From positions 13,242,001-13,306,000 of the forward strand of contig NC_084941.1 in NCBI RefSeq assembly GCF_958298935.1: a stretch of 64,000 bases of DNA, written 5' to 3'. Within the stretch, counting starts at the first letter, position 1; each line of letters begins with the position of its first letter. The notes below the pieces were generated by a model that saw only the letters and a program-made list of their open reading frames with translations, was not told the DNA's origin and made no database searches. Both the position numbers and the translations under genes were made by a program. Origin of the DNA: Phragmites australis (Eukaryota; Streptophyta; Magnoliopsida; Poales; Poaceae). Positions 1-11,437 of this stretch are shown one piece after another.

Positions 1-40
1 TACAATTTTCATATATTATTTATTTCCATGTCTTTATTGA

Positions 41-440
41 GGGCTATAATTTTCATATAAAATTTGTTTTCATATGCCTTTATATAAGGAACTGTCTCAG
101 GTAATGGAGATGATTTTTAGAGGCGAATTTTTATATAAACCAACCTCAAACAATGGGTTGCAAAAATTCATAACTTATAAGGAACCATCTCAGGTAATGG
201 GGATAACTTTTAGAGGTGTTTTCTTGAACCCTCTATGTGAGGGCTACAATTTTCATATGAAATTTGTTTCCATTTGCCTTCATATAAGGAATCGTCTCAG
301 GTAATAGAGATGATTTTTAGAGGTGATTTTTTATATGAACCAATCTCTAGTAATGGATAGCAAAAATTCAGAACTTATAAGGAACCATCTCTGGTAATGG
401 GGATAATTTTTAGAGGTATTTTTTTAAACCGTCTATGGTA
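41..440. repeat. Two tandem copies of a ~200-bp unit
   Basis: The phrases GGGCTATAATTTTCATAT at 41 and GGGCTACAATTTTCATAT at 241 start two collinear copies. Each continues through GGAA(C/T).GTCTCAGGTAAT.GAGATGA and TTATAAGGAACCATCTC. The period is 200 bp. The copies are diverged by scattered substitutions and small indels. Inside each unit the shorter motif 'ctc.ggtaatgg.gat.a..tttagagg' recurs, which resembles a subterminal repeat of the surrounding element. Confidence 0.75.
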
Positions 441-842
441 ATAGATTAAAAAAATTTATAAATTTTTTATTTAAGTCAGATGGAGATAAACTTTATATGA
501 AAATTGTAGCTCTCGATGAGATCTACAACTTTGTAGTTGAAAGTTTTTTCTTTTGAAGTCATTTAGATGTTTAAATAATCATTTGAAATTTTAGACAGAA
601 GAGATGAAAATGATTTCCTATGCTATTAATATCACTAGTATCGCGCGAGCTGAGGAGTTCCGGGTTCGAGTGCCATACACGTGTATTTTGTGAAAAAAAT
701 TGCGTGACTTGTGACTTGTGTGGGGTTCCTTGGTTCATAAAAATTCACATTTTTTGCTAAAAAATATCAACTCTGAAAATTAATTGCTAGAGACAGTCTA
801 CTTAAGTAACCGTCTATGGAAATCGAATTATCAAAGGCGGAG

Positions 843-880
843 GAACCGCTTGTGGATATATATTACCACACAAGCGGTTC
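843..880. repeat. Perfect 12-bp inverted repeat (hairpin)
   Basis: GAACCGCTTGTG at 843-854 is mirrored by CACAAGCGGTTC at 869-880 around a 14-bp AT-rich loop. It lies in the subterminal part of the CACTA-like fragment and is probably one of its subterminal palindromes, not an RNA gene. Confidence 0.7.
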
Positions 881-1038
881 TTTAAGTGAAGAATCTTTGG
901 TAATAGGTTTGTATATGTGGTCTTTTTTTGCTGTAGAAATTATTTATTTTTACAGACCTTCGATCAGAGATAGTTAGCTAAATATTTATGCAAATAGGTC
1001 ACTACTCGTCTCTAAAAATAATTATTTTTAAGTAGTGA

Positions 1039-2872
1039 CATGACCTTCGGTCTACCAATGTGCGCAAAATTCAGGTATCAGCGACATTTAATGTGTCAAG
1101 TCCATGGTTTGAAATCGAGTAAGAAGAAACACATAATTTCAGCATAAAGTGCGAAAGGGTGGGAGATCTTAAAAAATGCTACATTTGCCATTTGTAAGAT
1201 TTTGAAAGCCAGCATTTTGGACAAATGGAATATGAAGCACCAACTGTGTCTAAGCAACTAAACTAGTTAGCCACCAGAATTTAGAAGAGCCACACTAGCG
1301 TACAATCTGCTTCAGATAGGCGGTGTTGCCATCACCATGTTGCTGTCCTCGCACGTATAAATCAGTAATAAAGGCCCATCGGAAGCGTTCCTTTCAGATT
1401 TTATTAGAAAACGTTATTTGTTCATAACGTCATTCACCTTTTTCTAGAATCTTGATATTACTATGAGTGTCAGGTTACTATGTATATATATGCATAGTTA
1501 TTATGAACGAGGCGTGGCGACTTACCATCTTAACACCTTTATATTCCCTATGGCGTGTAGTGTGGCGATGTCATACCTAAGTCTAAGAATAATTTCACTT
1601 GTGCACTGCAGCACCATACTGCTGCCTCAACCACAAGCCAATTGCAGCACAGCTACGACGACACCCAATCCACACACCCGGCCACATCAGCATTGCCCTG
1701 CAACGTCACCAGCAAAGAAAGAAAAAGAGATCTGCACCCAAGCCCACGGCCTCACCCTATCCTCTCCCCTCTGTTCCACACTCCCCTTCGTCTCCACAGC
1801 AAGGGAAGGGATAGAAGAGGAAGCAGTTTTGCACTGCAAACTCTCCTCCTGTGATGGATATGGTGACCTCGTCTTCTCCCCACGCCCCACCTCGCCAGTC
1901 ACCATCAAGCCCTTGCAGGCTGGCGCCAAGCCCCACCTCCTCTCTTTCCCCACCTCCACATCAGTCCCGCCGAGTCACCCATCGAGGTGTCACCCAAGCA
2001 GCCAGAGGTGGAGCAGTCAAAGGACGAGGCTGCACCAGTGTCTAGATTCTGCGACATGAGGTGGGTGAATTCTGGGAAAGCGGGTGGCCGGCTTAGCGGT
2101 GGGCCATGCAGGGAGGGCAGAAAAGCGATTGGCGACACAGTGAGGTTTGACAGTAGGGGTGTAGGAACCCTACACCCTCAATAATCAGGTCACTGCCTTT
2201 CAAAAATCATATCGTCCCGTGCTCCTCCCCTCCATAACCCATGTGACCCCACGTGTATGGCACCCGTCACACCACACGATGACGCCACAGCTTGTCACAA
2301 TGGCGTCATAGGGATGCCACAACGATATAGCAGATGCAATACACGCTGGCATTGTGACGGGGTGCAATTCACCACCATGATGCTATATTGCCGCTATGGC
2401 GATGATATAGCGACACCTCATATGTATAATTGGTTTTACCATTGTTGGGTAAATGTTTATGGGCTGTTTGGAAAAGTCACAGTGGAGGATTGCATCAACC
2501 ATCAGTTTAACTTATCAATGAGGTCGCATCACGATGTTTTTATCTTTGTATTTCTTTTCAATTTCGAAGTCAAAGCTTTGATTTGACTAACAACTGCATA
2601 CGTATTTAACACACGTGAAATCAGTTCAGAATATAGCAATCCGAAGAAATAAAAGAATATTGCATAACAAAAGAAAGATTTGTATACATAAAATTCACAA
2701 CATGATCATATAATTTTAAGGTGGAGGGGACCGTATTGTATAGAGTTGGACGCCCGTAGCAACACCGAGGATGTTCAAGATGGTGACCGATTTGTGAGCG
2801 GATGAAAATAATTTTCGCATAGTACATTGATGTAAAAATAGCACGGCGGAGGCGACCTCATGGTATACGGCG
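1039..2872. other. No supported gene
   Basis: Open frames occur on both strands between 1463 and 2184, but they overlap one another in several frames. They follow from the CT-rich, stop-poor composition at 1640-2060 and match no family I recognise. The GC-rich part could be a captured gene fragment, but nothing in the sequence proves it. Confidence 0.6.
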
Positions 2873-3019
2873 GTGGAGGTGATGTGCGGGCGGCGGCGCA
2901 CCCTCTCTAGAAAGCGGGCATTGTAGGCGAAGTACGGGAGGTGACGCACTATCTGAAGAAACCCGACGTTGTAGGCGAAGTACGGGAGGCGATGCACTAT
3001 CTGGAGAAATCCGACGATG
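2873..3019. repeat. Short 48-bp tandem repeat
   Basis: The phrase TTGTAGGCGAAGTACGGGAG occurs at 2921 and 2969, a 48-bp period. A more diverged unit precedes them and a partial one follows. Because 48 is a multiple of three, the minus-strand frames also read as repeats (LPYFAYN twice). That explains the open frames here without a real gene. Confidence 0.75.
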
Positions 3020-3160
3020 AATGTATGGAAGACAAATATTATGCATTTAGGTATGGAAGGTAAATAATGGACATCTAGGTATGAAATGCAAATAATATGA
3101 GATTAAATGTATTTTGGAAAGAGAAATAGGGTCCAACTTTATATGGTGACCGTTTAATCA

Positions 3161-3300
3161 ACTTGAGTGGACGGTGCAGATCGATCAGATTTGTCATAAC
3201 TTATGCATTTTATAGGAGTATAGATATTAAACTTGAGTGGACGGTGCAGATCGATCAGATTTGTCATAACTCGTGCATTTTATAGGAGTATAGATATCAA
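3161..3300. repeat. Direct tandem duplication, 70-bp unit
   Basis: ACTTGAGTGGACGGTGCAGA at 3161 is repeated at 3231, and the units are almost identical through GAGTATAGATAT. Only a few differences are visible (for example ACTTATGC versus ACTCGTGC), which suggests a recent duplication. Confidence 0.9.
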
Positions 3301-4209
3301 CCTCAGTGGTTATGCTTTTAGAACCATAGAGGTGAAAGCAAACATTGAGTTGTAAATACATATTTTCAAAGAAGTTCCTCGATAATGTATTATCCTAACG
3401 GTTATGCAAAGACTTCGAAAATTTTGGTGGCTGTCCTATGGGCTCCAACATAATTGTACTTCCTGCACAGCAACACAAGGTATTTTGGTGATGATGAGTT
3501 GCATTGTTTAGCAATGCATTCGTTATACCAATAAGTGCCCCCACAATGTTAATGTCGTACACTAGCGACGATAGAAGCTGCTACTACCTAATGAACTTTT
3601 ATGAGGAAAAGAATTTTAAAAAAATTGTTAGCTGTGTCATTTTTAAATGTGGTAAACTATATCTTTTCTACCTTAATCTGAATCACGAGAAATGTATGGA
3701 CCAGTTTATAGATCTATCCATGATTGTTGGCAAAAAGATGTGAAATATATTTTTCTGTATGCTTCACATGTGTTTAAATTTTTAAGGATGTGACAAGATG
3801 TTAGTTAATCCAAAGCTTTGAACGAAAAAAAGTGGACCTAGCGTGTTAGTGGTATGTAATGTTGCCTCTCTTTTTTCTGCTTGTCTCTTTAAATTCCTTC
3901 AATATGGCTATCCTTGGCATAATTATTTGTATTTTATTAAAGTGTGTGTTCATACCCATTCATTTTTTTTTGTGTCATCTAGATGGTTTGTTTGAAGCCA
4001 AAAAATACGTACCTTGGTGTTTGGTTTGCCTGTACTAGCTAAGATTGGTTTGCATTTTTCGTGTTTGGATGCCTGTGTACGGGGAAAGCTGTATTGTTGG
4101 GTGCATTGCCGGTGTTTGGTTAGCTGGCCAACACATGCATGTGCTCACCTTGGCCAAATACATGGTAGAGGTAACTCTATGGTTTGAGTTTCTCTCTTTG
4201 TTTTTGGCT
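3301..4209. other. No supported gene
   Basis: AT-rich DNA with short open frames only. A GTGTTTGG phrase recurs at 4018-4122, which may mark the remains of a small transposon. I found no paired termini. Confidence 0.4.
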
Positions 4210-4341
4210 AAGTCCAAGCAATTAAACAGGTCTTCCCCACTGCAGCATAGAATCAGAGCTGGGTGGTATTCAAGTTCGGCTTTCTTCGCTTGGAAAAAGG
4301 ATTTTTACTTGTTTCCGTTGAAAATTTGTGTGTTTCTGCTT

Positions 4342-4375
4342 GAGCCGTACGAGATGAAATTTTCATATACGGTTC
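4342..4375 (+). other. Group II intron domain V-like relic (organellar origin)
   Basis: These 34 bases have the size and layout of group II intron domain V. The AGC triad sits in GAGCCGTAC, a GAAA loop in ATGAAATT, and the 3' strand TACGGTTC pairs back to the 5' strand. Plastid and plant mitochondrial introns carry this hairpin just before the 3' splice site. The bases around it (about 4210-4410) may belong to the same transferred organelle fragment, but I cannot name the parent intron. It is probably nuclear-integrated plastid or mitochondrial DNA and not functional here. Confidence 0.6.
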
Positions 4376-4410
4376 TCAGAGGGAAAAATTCATCATAGCA
4401 ACCAGAAATA

Positions 4411-5675
4411 AAAGGCCTCACCTGCTACCCCGTTGTTCCTAAAATCAGCCAACAAATGTAGATCAATATAGTGGAACCAAAGTAACAGCTGCCTACCGAA
4501 TTGTTATATTACTACAATATTCTTCCAAGTGCACACCAATAGACTATACATATGAAAGTAAGAGTGGATCCAGTTCATAAAAGTGCAGGACTACCTTGGA
4601 TTGTACATATGATCAGGGAGATTAACACCCAGCTATCCTAGATATCTTACACTTACAAGCGATTGATATGCCAGAAACAAAAACACAAAAGGGGATAAGA
4701 AAGAGAAACCGATGCAATTTGAACTTCAACACAAGAAAGCTTCCCGCATCTGCAGAAACTGCCACAACTCTATGAAATGATATTGTGCATTTAACGGTGC
4801 TTTGCAGCTCCAGTATACAGGTAGGTCAGATCATCAACTCTGCGGAAAGAAATTACAGAGAAATTTCATTACTTAATTATGGTATAATGAAGTCTAGGAT
4901 TGATGAACAATTGCACAGAAAAAATTGCTTCTATATTCAAATGTGCAGGCAAGAAGCTCACAAATATTTATTCTCTCAAGTACGTGTGATTTGAAATGAA
5001 AGAACAGGCTGCATTATGTGACAAAACAAGAGAAAATCTACCTACATGTACACACAATGCTTCTTTTCCAAGGAATTTTGATCATACGGTGCTTGACAAA
5101 AGACAGCTGCAAATCTACCAACAAATGCCAATGAATCTTACCTAACTTTGCATCATCTCTAGCCGTCGAACTAGCAAGCAAACTACAGAAACAGGGAGTG
5201 GAGGTGCGGAAGCTTTGCTTAAGTCGATCTCACTTGAGTGTATGCTTGCTGCCGGAGGTTTCAACGACCTATTTTATGTTGCTTTTGCATTATGCTTATT
5301 TCACAAGGACTTACGAGCTTTGTCGCTACTCCTGCATTTCATAGTGTACTTCATATTTACTAGAGATAGAGTGTAGTAGAATATCATCTATCTTTGTTAC
5401 AAGAATCTATTGGTCTAGTAGGATCTATAAACCATCGTAAGAAGCCAAGACACCATTTTAAGATGACCCATCATCTTTCTAATTCGCTGATTTGATTAGC
5501 GATATTGGTTTATTCTTTTTTTTAAACTGATATTGGTTTATTATCAATTGCTTTATTAATTGATCATTTGTCATTGAGTACTCATATTGTAGGTTCCACC
5601 ATAACCATAAGCAATTATAGAGGTTCGATTGTTAACTGTATTCTTCCACATCCATAGAGATGTTTCAATCTCTTG
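4411..5675. other. No supported gene
   Basis: AT-rich sequence with only short open frames in unrelated phases. Nothing was recognised on either strand. Confidence 0.5.
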
Positions 5676-5927
5676 TCATTTCCTAAGATGATAGATACTT
5701 TGTTCCACAATTTGAGCGTTTACATATTTGCACGCTAAATTGCTCAAATGTCGGATGAATTGGTGAACTCTTTCACCTGAAAAGTTGATCTTATCATTTA
5801 GTCTTTGAAAAGTGACTTTGCAATCATATGACTTCGTGTTTATCAGATCATATATTTGCAGGCGTCCCCATAGACCACTATAGACCACCGATCCTAAACA
5901 TGCAGACGTCCCCATAGATTTTCTCAA
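5676..5927 (-). pseudogene. Possible LTR-retrotransposon gag fragment
   Basis: An 83-residue minus-strand frame contains QRLNDKINFSGERVHQFIRH followed by a region of the type 'lsnLa..'. The spacing resembles UBN2-type copia gag proteins, in which 'f.dgEsVddF..Ri..L' precedes the core. Only this segment is visible, with no protease or polymerase nearby. The match is by eye and weak, and chance similarity is possible. Confidence 0.25.
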
Positions 5928-6070
5928 ACATTGTAAGTCCTATTTGCATAAGTGGGTACGCATGAGTTCCGGAATATCCACTCTATGCTTTCAGTTATCT
6001 GATGACTCCCTGCTCTCAGTACATCACATGTGTGAGATTTACTGAACTGATGTTCCTGTTGGCCCAATTA

Positions 6071-6661
6071 TCACTACTTGCTGAAGCTTTGAGATGGCGG
6101 TGATAATTGGTTCTCAAATCGATATTTTTTCCCAAAACAAGTGAATTTTTTTACACGCGAACATCCCCCTCCCCTCGCACGCACTATCACAAGTCATGCA
6201 ATTTTTTGTGTGAAATACGCACGCGTGCGATTCATGACACTCAAACCCGGGATCTCTCAGCTCGTGCGATCCGTCATTACCATTGCATCACATAGGTACT
6301 AGTGATGATGATAAGGTATGCTTTATTTTTTATCTTTGTTTTCTAAAACTTTATTATGATTATTTGGGTATTTAAATGACCTCAAATTAAAAAATCAACT
6401 ACAAAATTGTAGATTTCGTCAAGGGCTATAATTTTCATATAAAGTTTGTTCCATCCGACTTCGTCCGAAAAGGTTTTTAAGATAAGCTGCCGTCAATTAT
6501 CACTGTTGGTTCGTGTGACGAACTATCGCTACTAGTTCGTGGCTAGAACCGGCAGTGATAATCAATTATCATTACCGGTTCTTTTCAAATGGACTTTTAG
6601 TGTCGGTATTGATACGAACCGGCAGTGATGGAGTAGCATATATATAGGGATTTCTGTAGTA
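6071..6661 (+). mobile_element. CACTA-family element, right end (truncated left)
   Basis: The right end reads ATTTCTGTAGTAGTG at 6661, whose reverse complement CACTACTACAGAAAT is a common grass CACTA terminus. Subterminal copies of AACCGGCAGTGAT and related palindromic pieces lie at 6500-6630. The inner part (6107-6470) is shared in reverse orientation with 480-1038. No clear left CACTA terminus or target duplication was found, so the left boundary is approximate. No coding capacity. Confidence 0.6.
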
Positions 6662-7427
6662 GTGTGTGGTGTTTCACTTTGCAAATTATTCCACACAAAC
6701 TAGACACAGGAGGTTCTTGTGAAGTGTACTAGACTTCTAATGCATAACCATGCATAATTACTTCCAGCTCAGAGTTGGTTACTGCTAATCTTCATTAGCT
6801 GACAGTTTCTACTTCTCATACACAGAACCATATGAATGTTTCTCTTTTCATACTCAGCCTTATCTAATGAACATCAAGCGATGTCATTTTGTGCTTAGTT
6901 CTAAGTCAAGAGTCATAGCAATTTCTTTCCATCGGAGTATAACTACTCATCAGACAGAGCCTTCTTAATGAGATCATTCATTATGTACTCTGAAGTATAT
7001 ATGTGGCGCCAGCCTTGGCTCAGGTTCTCTTATGTCATCATGAATCCGTCTTCAAGGCAATAAGGTAACTTAGTGATTCCTCCCCTTGTCGAGACAATTC
7101 TATCTCAAATGGAGATTCACTTTAATGGTCAGCAGATTAAACTTTTAATCTAGCTTTAATATGCCCATAGTTCCTCAGAACCTGCAAATGATCTAAGGGC
7201 TTTCAATTGCAACATAGTTTAGGACCAATGTGTTCCTACATATCAAACATTGATATATAATCTAGTACAAAAAGAAAGTATATACAATCTTCTAGTATGT
7301 ATGTTACACATTATCATTCATCTTTCACCCTCTTCACGCCCACCATATGCATATATGTGAATCACTCAGACTTTTGTACATGGAAGTACCATTTGTTCAT
7401 GTAAAGCCCAGGTGGATGTGGTAAATC
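6662..7427. other. No supported gene
   Basis: No frame of interest. The sequence could be an internal or LTR fragment of an old retrotransposon, but I found no diagnostic motif. Confidence 0.4.
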
Positions 7428-10186
7428 TGTAACCCCTAAAAGTTGAAATGTCGTTTTTCGAGTTAGACGCGGTGGATCAGGGTAAATAAATTAGAACAAA
7501 GTAGTTCTTTCATTAAAACAGAGTAAATAAAATAGAATGGACCAGGGTGGACCAAGCCAACCTGAGCTAGAGCCCATCCGGCCTTTTCCCATTGGCCCAT
7601 GCTGCCCCACCATTTTTCCCCCTATTTAACCACCCCTCCTTGGCTAGCCACCCCTTTTCCCCAACCCTAGCAGCCATCCTGCTACAGTAGTGCATCCTAC
7701 AGGGATGCGTGCTACATTGCCAAAAAATAGAAATAAGAGAAAAAGAGGAGAGAGGGAAGGAGGAGAATGAAGAAGGGAAAGGAAGGAGAGGGCCGCATGA
7801 AACACCGGGAGAACATTATAAGGATCGTCGTCGCCTTTGCTATTTTCTTAGGGAAACCCTAGGTGAGGTCCCCATGGATTAATCCCTGTTGTTTATACAT
7901 GTTTTGGTCGAGTTATAGCTTGGAGAATCGAAGGGATGTGGTGTCGTTGCGCCGTTCAATTGTTTCGCGAGTTGTAGTTTGTACAGATTGAGAAATTTGC
8001 TTAAGGCGGAGTTTTTCTCCTTGTTAGAGGCGTGATAAAATCATGATACCTTTTAGAAAGTTGTAGATAACATTGGGCTCTAGTTGCAAGCCAATTTTGG
8101 CGGTAGTTCATTGGACGGTTTGGAAGAAATCATCATTCGAAGTCAGCTACTTTTTCTGATTAAATCTGATCAGTAATAGATGGGATTGTTTTTGGAAGGG
8201 TTAAACGGCAGAATCAGTTCGGCCACCTATAGACAAAGTTGTAGTACTTTTCATAAGTTTTCCTTATTTTTAAAGTATGCAACTTTTGTATAAGTAGATC
8301 TTTGGTTATGGTTCTTTGAATTTGTTATTGTCATTTGTTGACAGATTACGCTGATGAATGTTTAGAGCTTGGTTAAGGCTTGATAATGACATTTTCTGAA
8401 GATTAAATCTATAACAAAGTTTTTGTGGATGAAAAGTTATATGTCCTCTTTAATTTTGAGAGTTTTTTATGTAGGGTTTAGTAGATATAAAAATGTGAAT
8501 TCTGTTGCATGAATTTTCGTATAGTTTCTGAATCATGTTTATAGTTATCGTTTAGGTTACCTTAATGGCAAAATAAAAATATGTTTTCTCTACAAAAGTT
8601 GTAGTTCTTGTTTTGTATATTTTCTATAGTGTATTTACTTATCATTATATCTGCAGTATAAATATAGATATGAAAAAGAGAAGCACTATTGCTCTTATCG
8701 AGCGAATGTGAGGTGTGCTATATTTATCGGTTTTTGCTTGTATACAGGTTTTGGGTGTAAGAGCACTTTATATTCTGAATGTACATGTCACTTGGAGTAC
8801 TTGTTTTAAGATGTGGTTGTGAACTAGGTGATGGTGCTCTAGATCGCACTTGAGGCTTGCCGTTCTCGCCGTCGGTAAAAGCAAGTGAACGTAGTTGTTG
8901 TGTTGTTACAACTTTAACTTGTTATTTTTACGACATCCACCCATAATAATGCAGCACACACAATTGTATTTAATAATTTGAGGTATTATACCTACTGTGC
9001 TAAAAGAAGGTGGTAATTGTGGCTATATTGTTAGTACATTGCTTCATGTTTATACGATGATACTCCTTTATGATGTCTTTAAAAATTCATAATATGATTG
9101 GTGATATACTGTTTATGCGTAACGCTTGCTTATGTAGCCCATCCATGCTATGACTTAATTTAACTCCGATAATAAAGATTATTAGTTAGTCTAGTGGCTA
9201 TGTTGTTGATGTCGGTGATAGTTCTAGCACCTATAGCACATTTACACATTTATGCTTCTCAGCGGTCAATTTGCTTAAATTAATAGTGAAGTTGGAGTTG
9301 TATGTGGTGATAGAAGTAAACATACTACAAGTTATTAGGGTTGGATGGATGGTAAAACATATGGCTTGGTTTTTGGTTAAACTAGCTTTGTACCACAGGC
9401 TTATTTGTGGCATATGCATATGTAGATTTTTTTATATGATCATAAGTAGTATTGATAATGCAGTCTTCTTATTTTATACATGATGTAAAAAATGAAAGTA
9501 GTAAATCATGAGTTAGCATATGTGTACTGCTTACCTGGTCTATGTTTTTCATAGAAACATATTTTTATATGAGACCTTATAGTGGAATAGTCTATTTGCC
9601 ATTTTAAAGTATGCTATATATGTTGCTACATATTGAGGATCATAACTTCTGTCATTTACGTTTAAGTATGTCTTATATGTGGGTATGTGGAGGATGTTGA
9701 ATTATGTGGTTCTCTTTCTTGCAATTGCAATATATCATATGCATTGTATTTCATTACATTGCATTTGAAGCAGGTCGGTGAGAAAGTCATATAACTATTT
9801 TGGAGTGCATAAGCCAGGACCGTGAGAAAGTTATATAACTATTATAGAGTGCTCTTGAAGTTATATCGTGATCTTATGGTTGCGACCGTACCGGTACAAC
9901 ATCATATATTGTCGTAATACGATGCAGCTTCATACCTTGTTTGGTATTCTATTCTTTCCTAAATCCTTTTGCTAAATTCTTTTCTAAAGCAAAAACGAAC
10001 AAACAAAGACAATCAAATAAACCTAAATGCCTAACTCCAGCATGAGTGCATTCAAACAAATATATCATGTGTCAAATTGCATTTTCTTTTATAAAATAGG
10101 TTTATGCTATGCTGTTTTATGCAAACCCTAGTTAAATTTTGGAAAAAATTTAGGAATTTGAAAATTTAAAAAATCAGGGTGTGACA
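7428..10186 (+). mobile_element. Putative long solo LTR, ~2.76 kb
   Basis: The block begins TGTAACCCC and ends GGTGTGACA, giving LTR-like TGT...ACA ends. Near its start is a TATTTAA box followed by a purine-rich, stop-poor leader (7610-7860), as in a retrotransposon promoter. It has no protein-coding sequence, which suits a long solo LTR. Against this, the flanking pentamers AAATC and CATTC do not match, so there is no clean target duplication. It interrupts the gypsy-derived DNA that resumes at 10187. Confidence 0.45.
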
Positions 10187-10363
10187 CATTCCTTCCACTT
10201 CAAGTTCCGCCAGCCAAGACTCTTGCATCGCCGAGGGTGTCCAGACCTCAATCATGAACCGCACTTCGTTGTACTGATTGGGCGAGGCACCAGCAGCCAC
10301 TGCGTCTGACCGCTTCTCTGGCGAAGAGGAATTCGGGATCTTCGAAGAAGAACTGGGATCCAT
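10187..10363 (-). CDS. Antisense ORF fragment in gypsy 3' region
   Basis: A minus-strand frame starts at the ATG at 10363 and runs 59 codons to the junction at 10187, where the inserted LTR-like block cuts it. It begins MDPSSSSKIPNSSSPEKR, a hydrophilic Ser/Pro-rich start, followed by YNEVRFMIEVW. The orientation is opposite to the polypurine tract and LTR at 10871-11421. Some plant Ty3/gypsy lineages carry extra antisense ORFs in this position, and that would fit, but I could not confirm a family. Alternatively it is a gag start from a different, inverted element. Confidence 0.35.
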
Positions 10364-10870
10364 GGATCTAAATTTGTTTTGGCGATGGTGCGTGCTGGGG
10401 CGGAAAAAGCCGAGGGGCTTGTGCAGGAAGACTGGTGGCAATGATAAGAAATGGTTGATACAAGTTCGGGTCATACGGGTAAATAATACAAAATTTACCG
10501 TCTCTTTGACCACTTCCATCTTTACAACTTTTCAACCGGCGCAAAAAGAGGAATGATGATGACGTGTGAATCTCTGCACGCCCCTCTGCCTGCATTAAAT
10601 GCGCCTATACCCATCGTTTCAAATTTTGAAAGGTTTTTTAACTCTACTCGAAGTCGAGTGTCAATCAGTTGAGTTCTTTAATCTTTTTCTTCAAGTATCG
10701 AGTGCTGTTAGCTGCAGGCGCTCGACCCGACTGAGCTTCCACTCGATATTCGAGGAAGGATCCGTTCATACTCAATTCTTTCGACCATGAGCTTGATCCA
10801 CTTTACTCACCCATGCTTAAACTTGGTAGCACTCGAGTGGGCGCTTATGGAAACTCCTCCTCACAGGTAG

Positions 10871-10884
10871 AGTTAGGGGGCCAC
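10871..10884 (+). promoter_or_regulatory. Polypurine tract of gypsy 3' LTR
   Basis: AGTTAGGGGGCCAC immediately precedes the LTR start TGTCAAA. This placement is typical of the plus-strand priming site for reverse transcription and fixes the LTR as the 3' copy of a plus-strand element. Confidence 0.65.
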
Positions 10885-11421
10885 TGTCAAATATCTAACT
10901 ATAGGGTATATGCGCATAAGGAGTATATCATACACAGATAAGGTATGTACAACATATATTAGGCAGCGCCAGATATCATGGAACCGAATTAGTGGTACCT
11001 TATACACTCGAAATCAAGGAAGTACACACTAGGAAGGTCTAGATTGGTTACCCAACTTGGAATAATTAGTATCCAAAACAGATCTATCTACTTGGACGTC
11101 AAGGAAGACAACTCCCTATCAAATACGGCTGGATAGGAGTCGGTACCTCACCCCTATATAAGGTGAAAAGACTAGGGAAAAAAAAGAGGCAAGCAACCAG
11201 ACCCTAGCTAAGGAGCTACTCAGCAACTTTAATAGTCTTAGCCATATTACTTGTACTCAAAATCATCAATATACAGTAGCTGCACCTCCACAGTACATAG
11301 GGTATTACTCCAATTGGAAGCCCAAACCTATTACATCATGTGTCTCGTCTCGTGATTAATCCCTGCACTCAAAGGTACCCGATCAATTTATGGACATATT
11401 GCCGGGAACTAATCTTTGACA
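10885..11421 (+). mobile_element. Gypsy 3' LTR, 537 bp
   Basis: The LTR has perfect short inverted ends, TGTCAAA at 10885 and TTTGACA at 11421. It contains a TATA box (TATATAAGG at 11155-11163) followed by a leader-like region, and is preceded by a polypurine tract. No matching 5' LTR is present in the window. Its right edge abuts the transposase gene of MULE-1, so insertion or rearrangement here probably removed the 5' end of that MULE. Confidence 0.7.
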
Positions 11422-11437
11422 GGAACAAGTCAGGCAG

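Larger units (their letters stand above)
1..1038. mobile_element. CACTA-like element fragments, head-to-head orientation
   Basis: Two oppositely oriented pieces of one repeat family meet near base 480. The stretch 480-1038 on the minus strand has the same order of landmarks as 6107-6661 on the plus strand: a block around ACAAGTCA.GCAATTTTTT, an 'aacccggga..tct.ctcagctcg' block, and CAACTACAAA.TTGTAGAT followed by CTACAATTTTCATATAAAG. On the minus strand it begins CACTACTTAAAAATAAT at 1038, which looks like a CACTA terminus. The stretch 41-440 carries the same CTATAATTTTCATATAAA motif on the plus strand. No transposase coding is visible, so these are non-autonomous or truncated copies, and the partner end lies outside the window or is lost. 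The CACTA assignment rests on the terminus and motif sharing. Confidence 0.5.
10187..10884 (+). mobile_element. Internal 3' region of a gypsy element
   Basis: This DNA leads directly into a polypurine tract and LTR on the plus strand, so it is the internal 3' end of an LTR retrotransposon. The rest of the internal region is cut off by the LTR-like block ending at 10186. It includes CTCGA-rich repeats (10640-10850) and a minus-strand open frame described separately. Confidence 0.55.

Noticed and set aside
1463..2184. 198-codon ORF and neighbours
   Set aside because: Pro/Ser/His-rich and CT-biased, several frames open at once, no start context or family match.
9231..9483. Hydrophobic 70-codon ORF and its antisense
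   Set aside because: AT-rich chance frames inside the long LTR-like block, no start context or homology.
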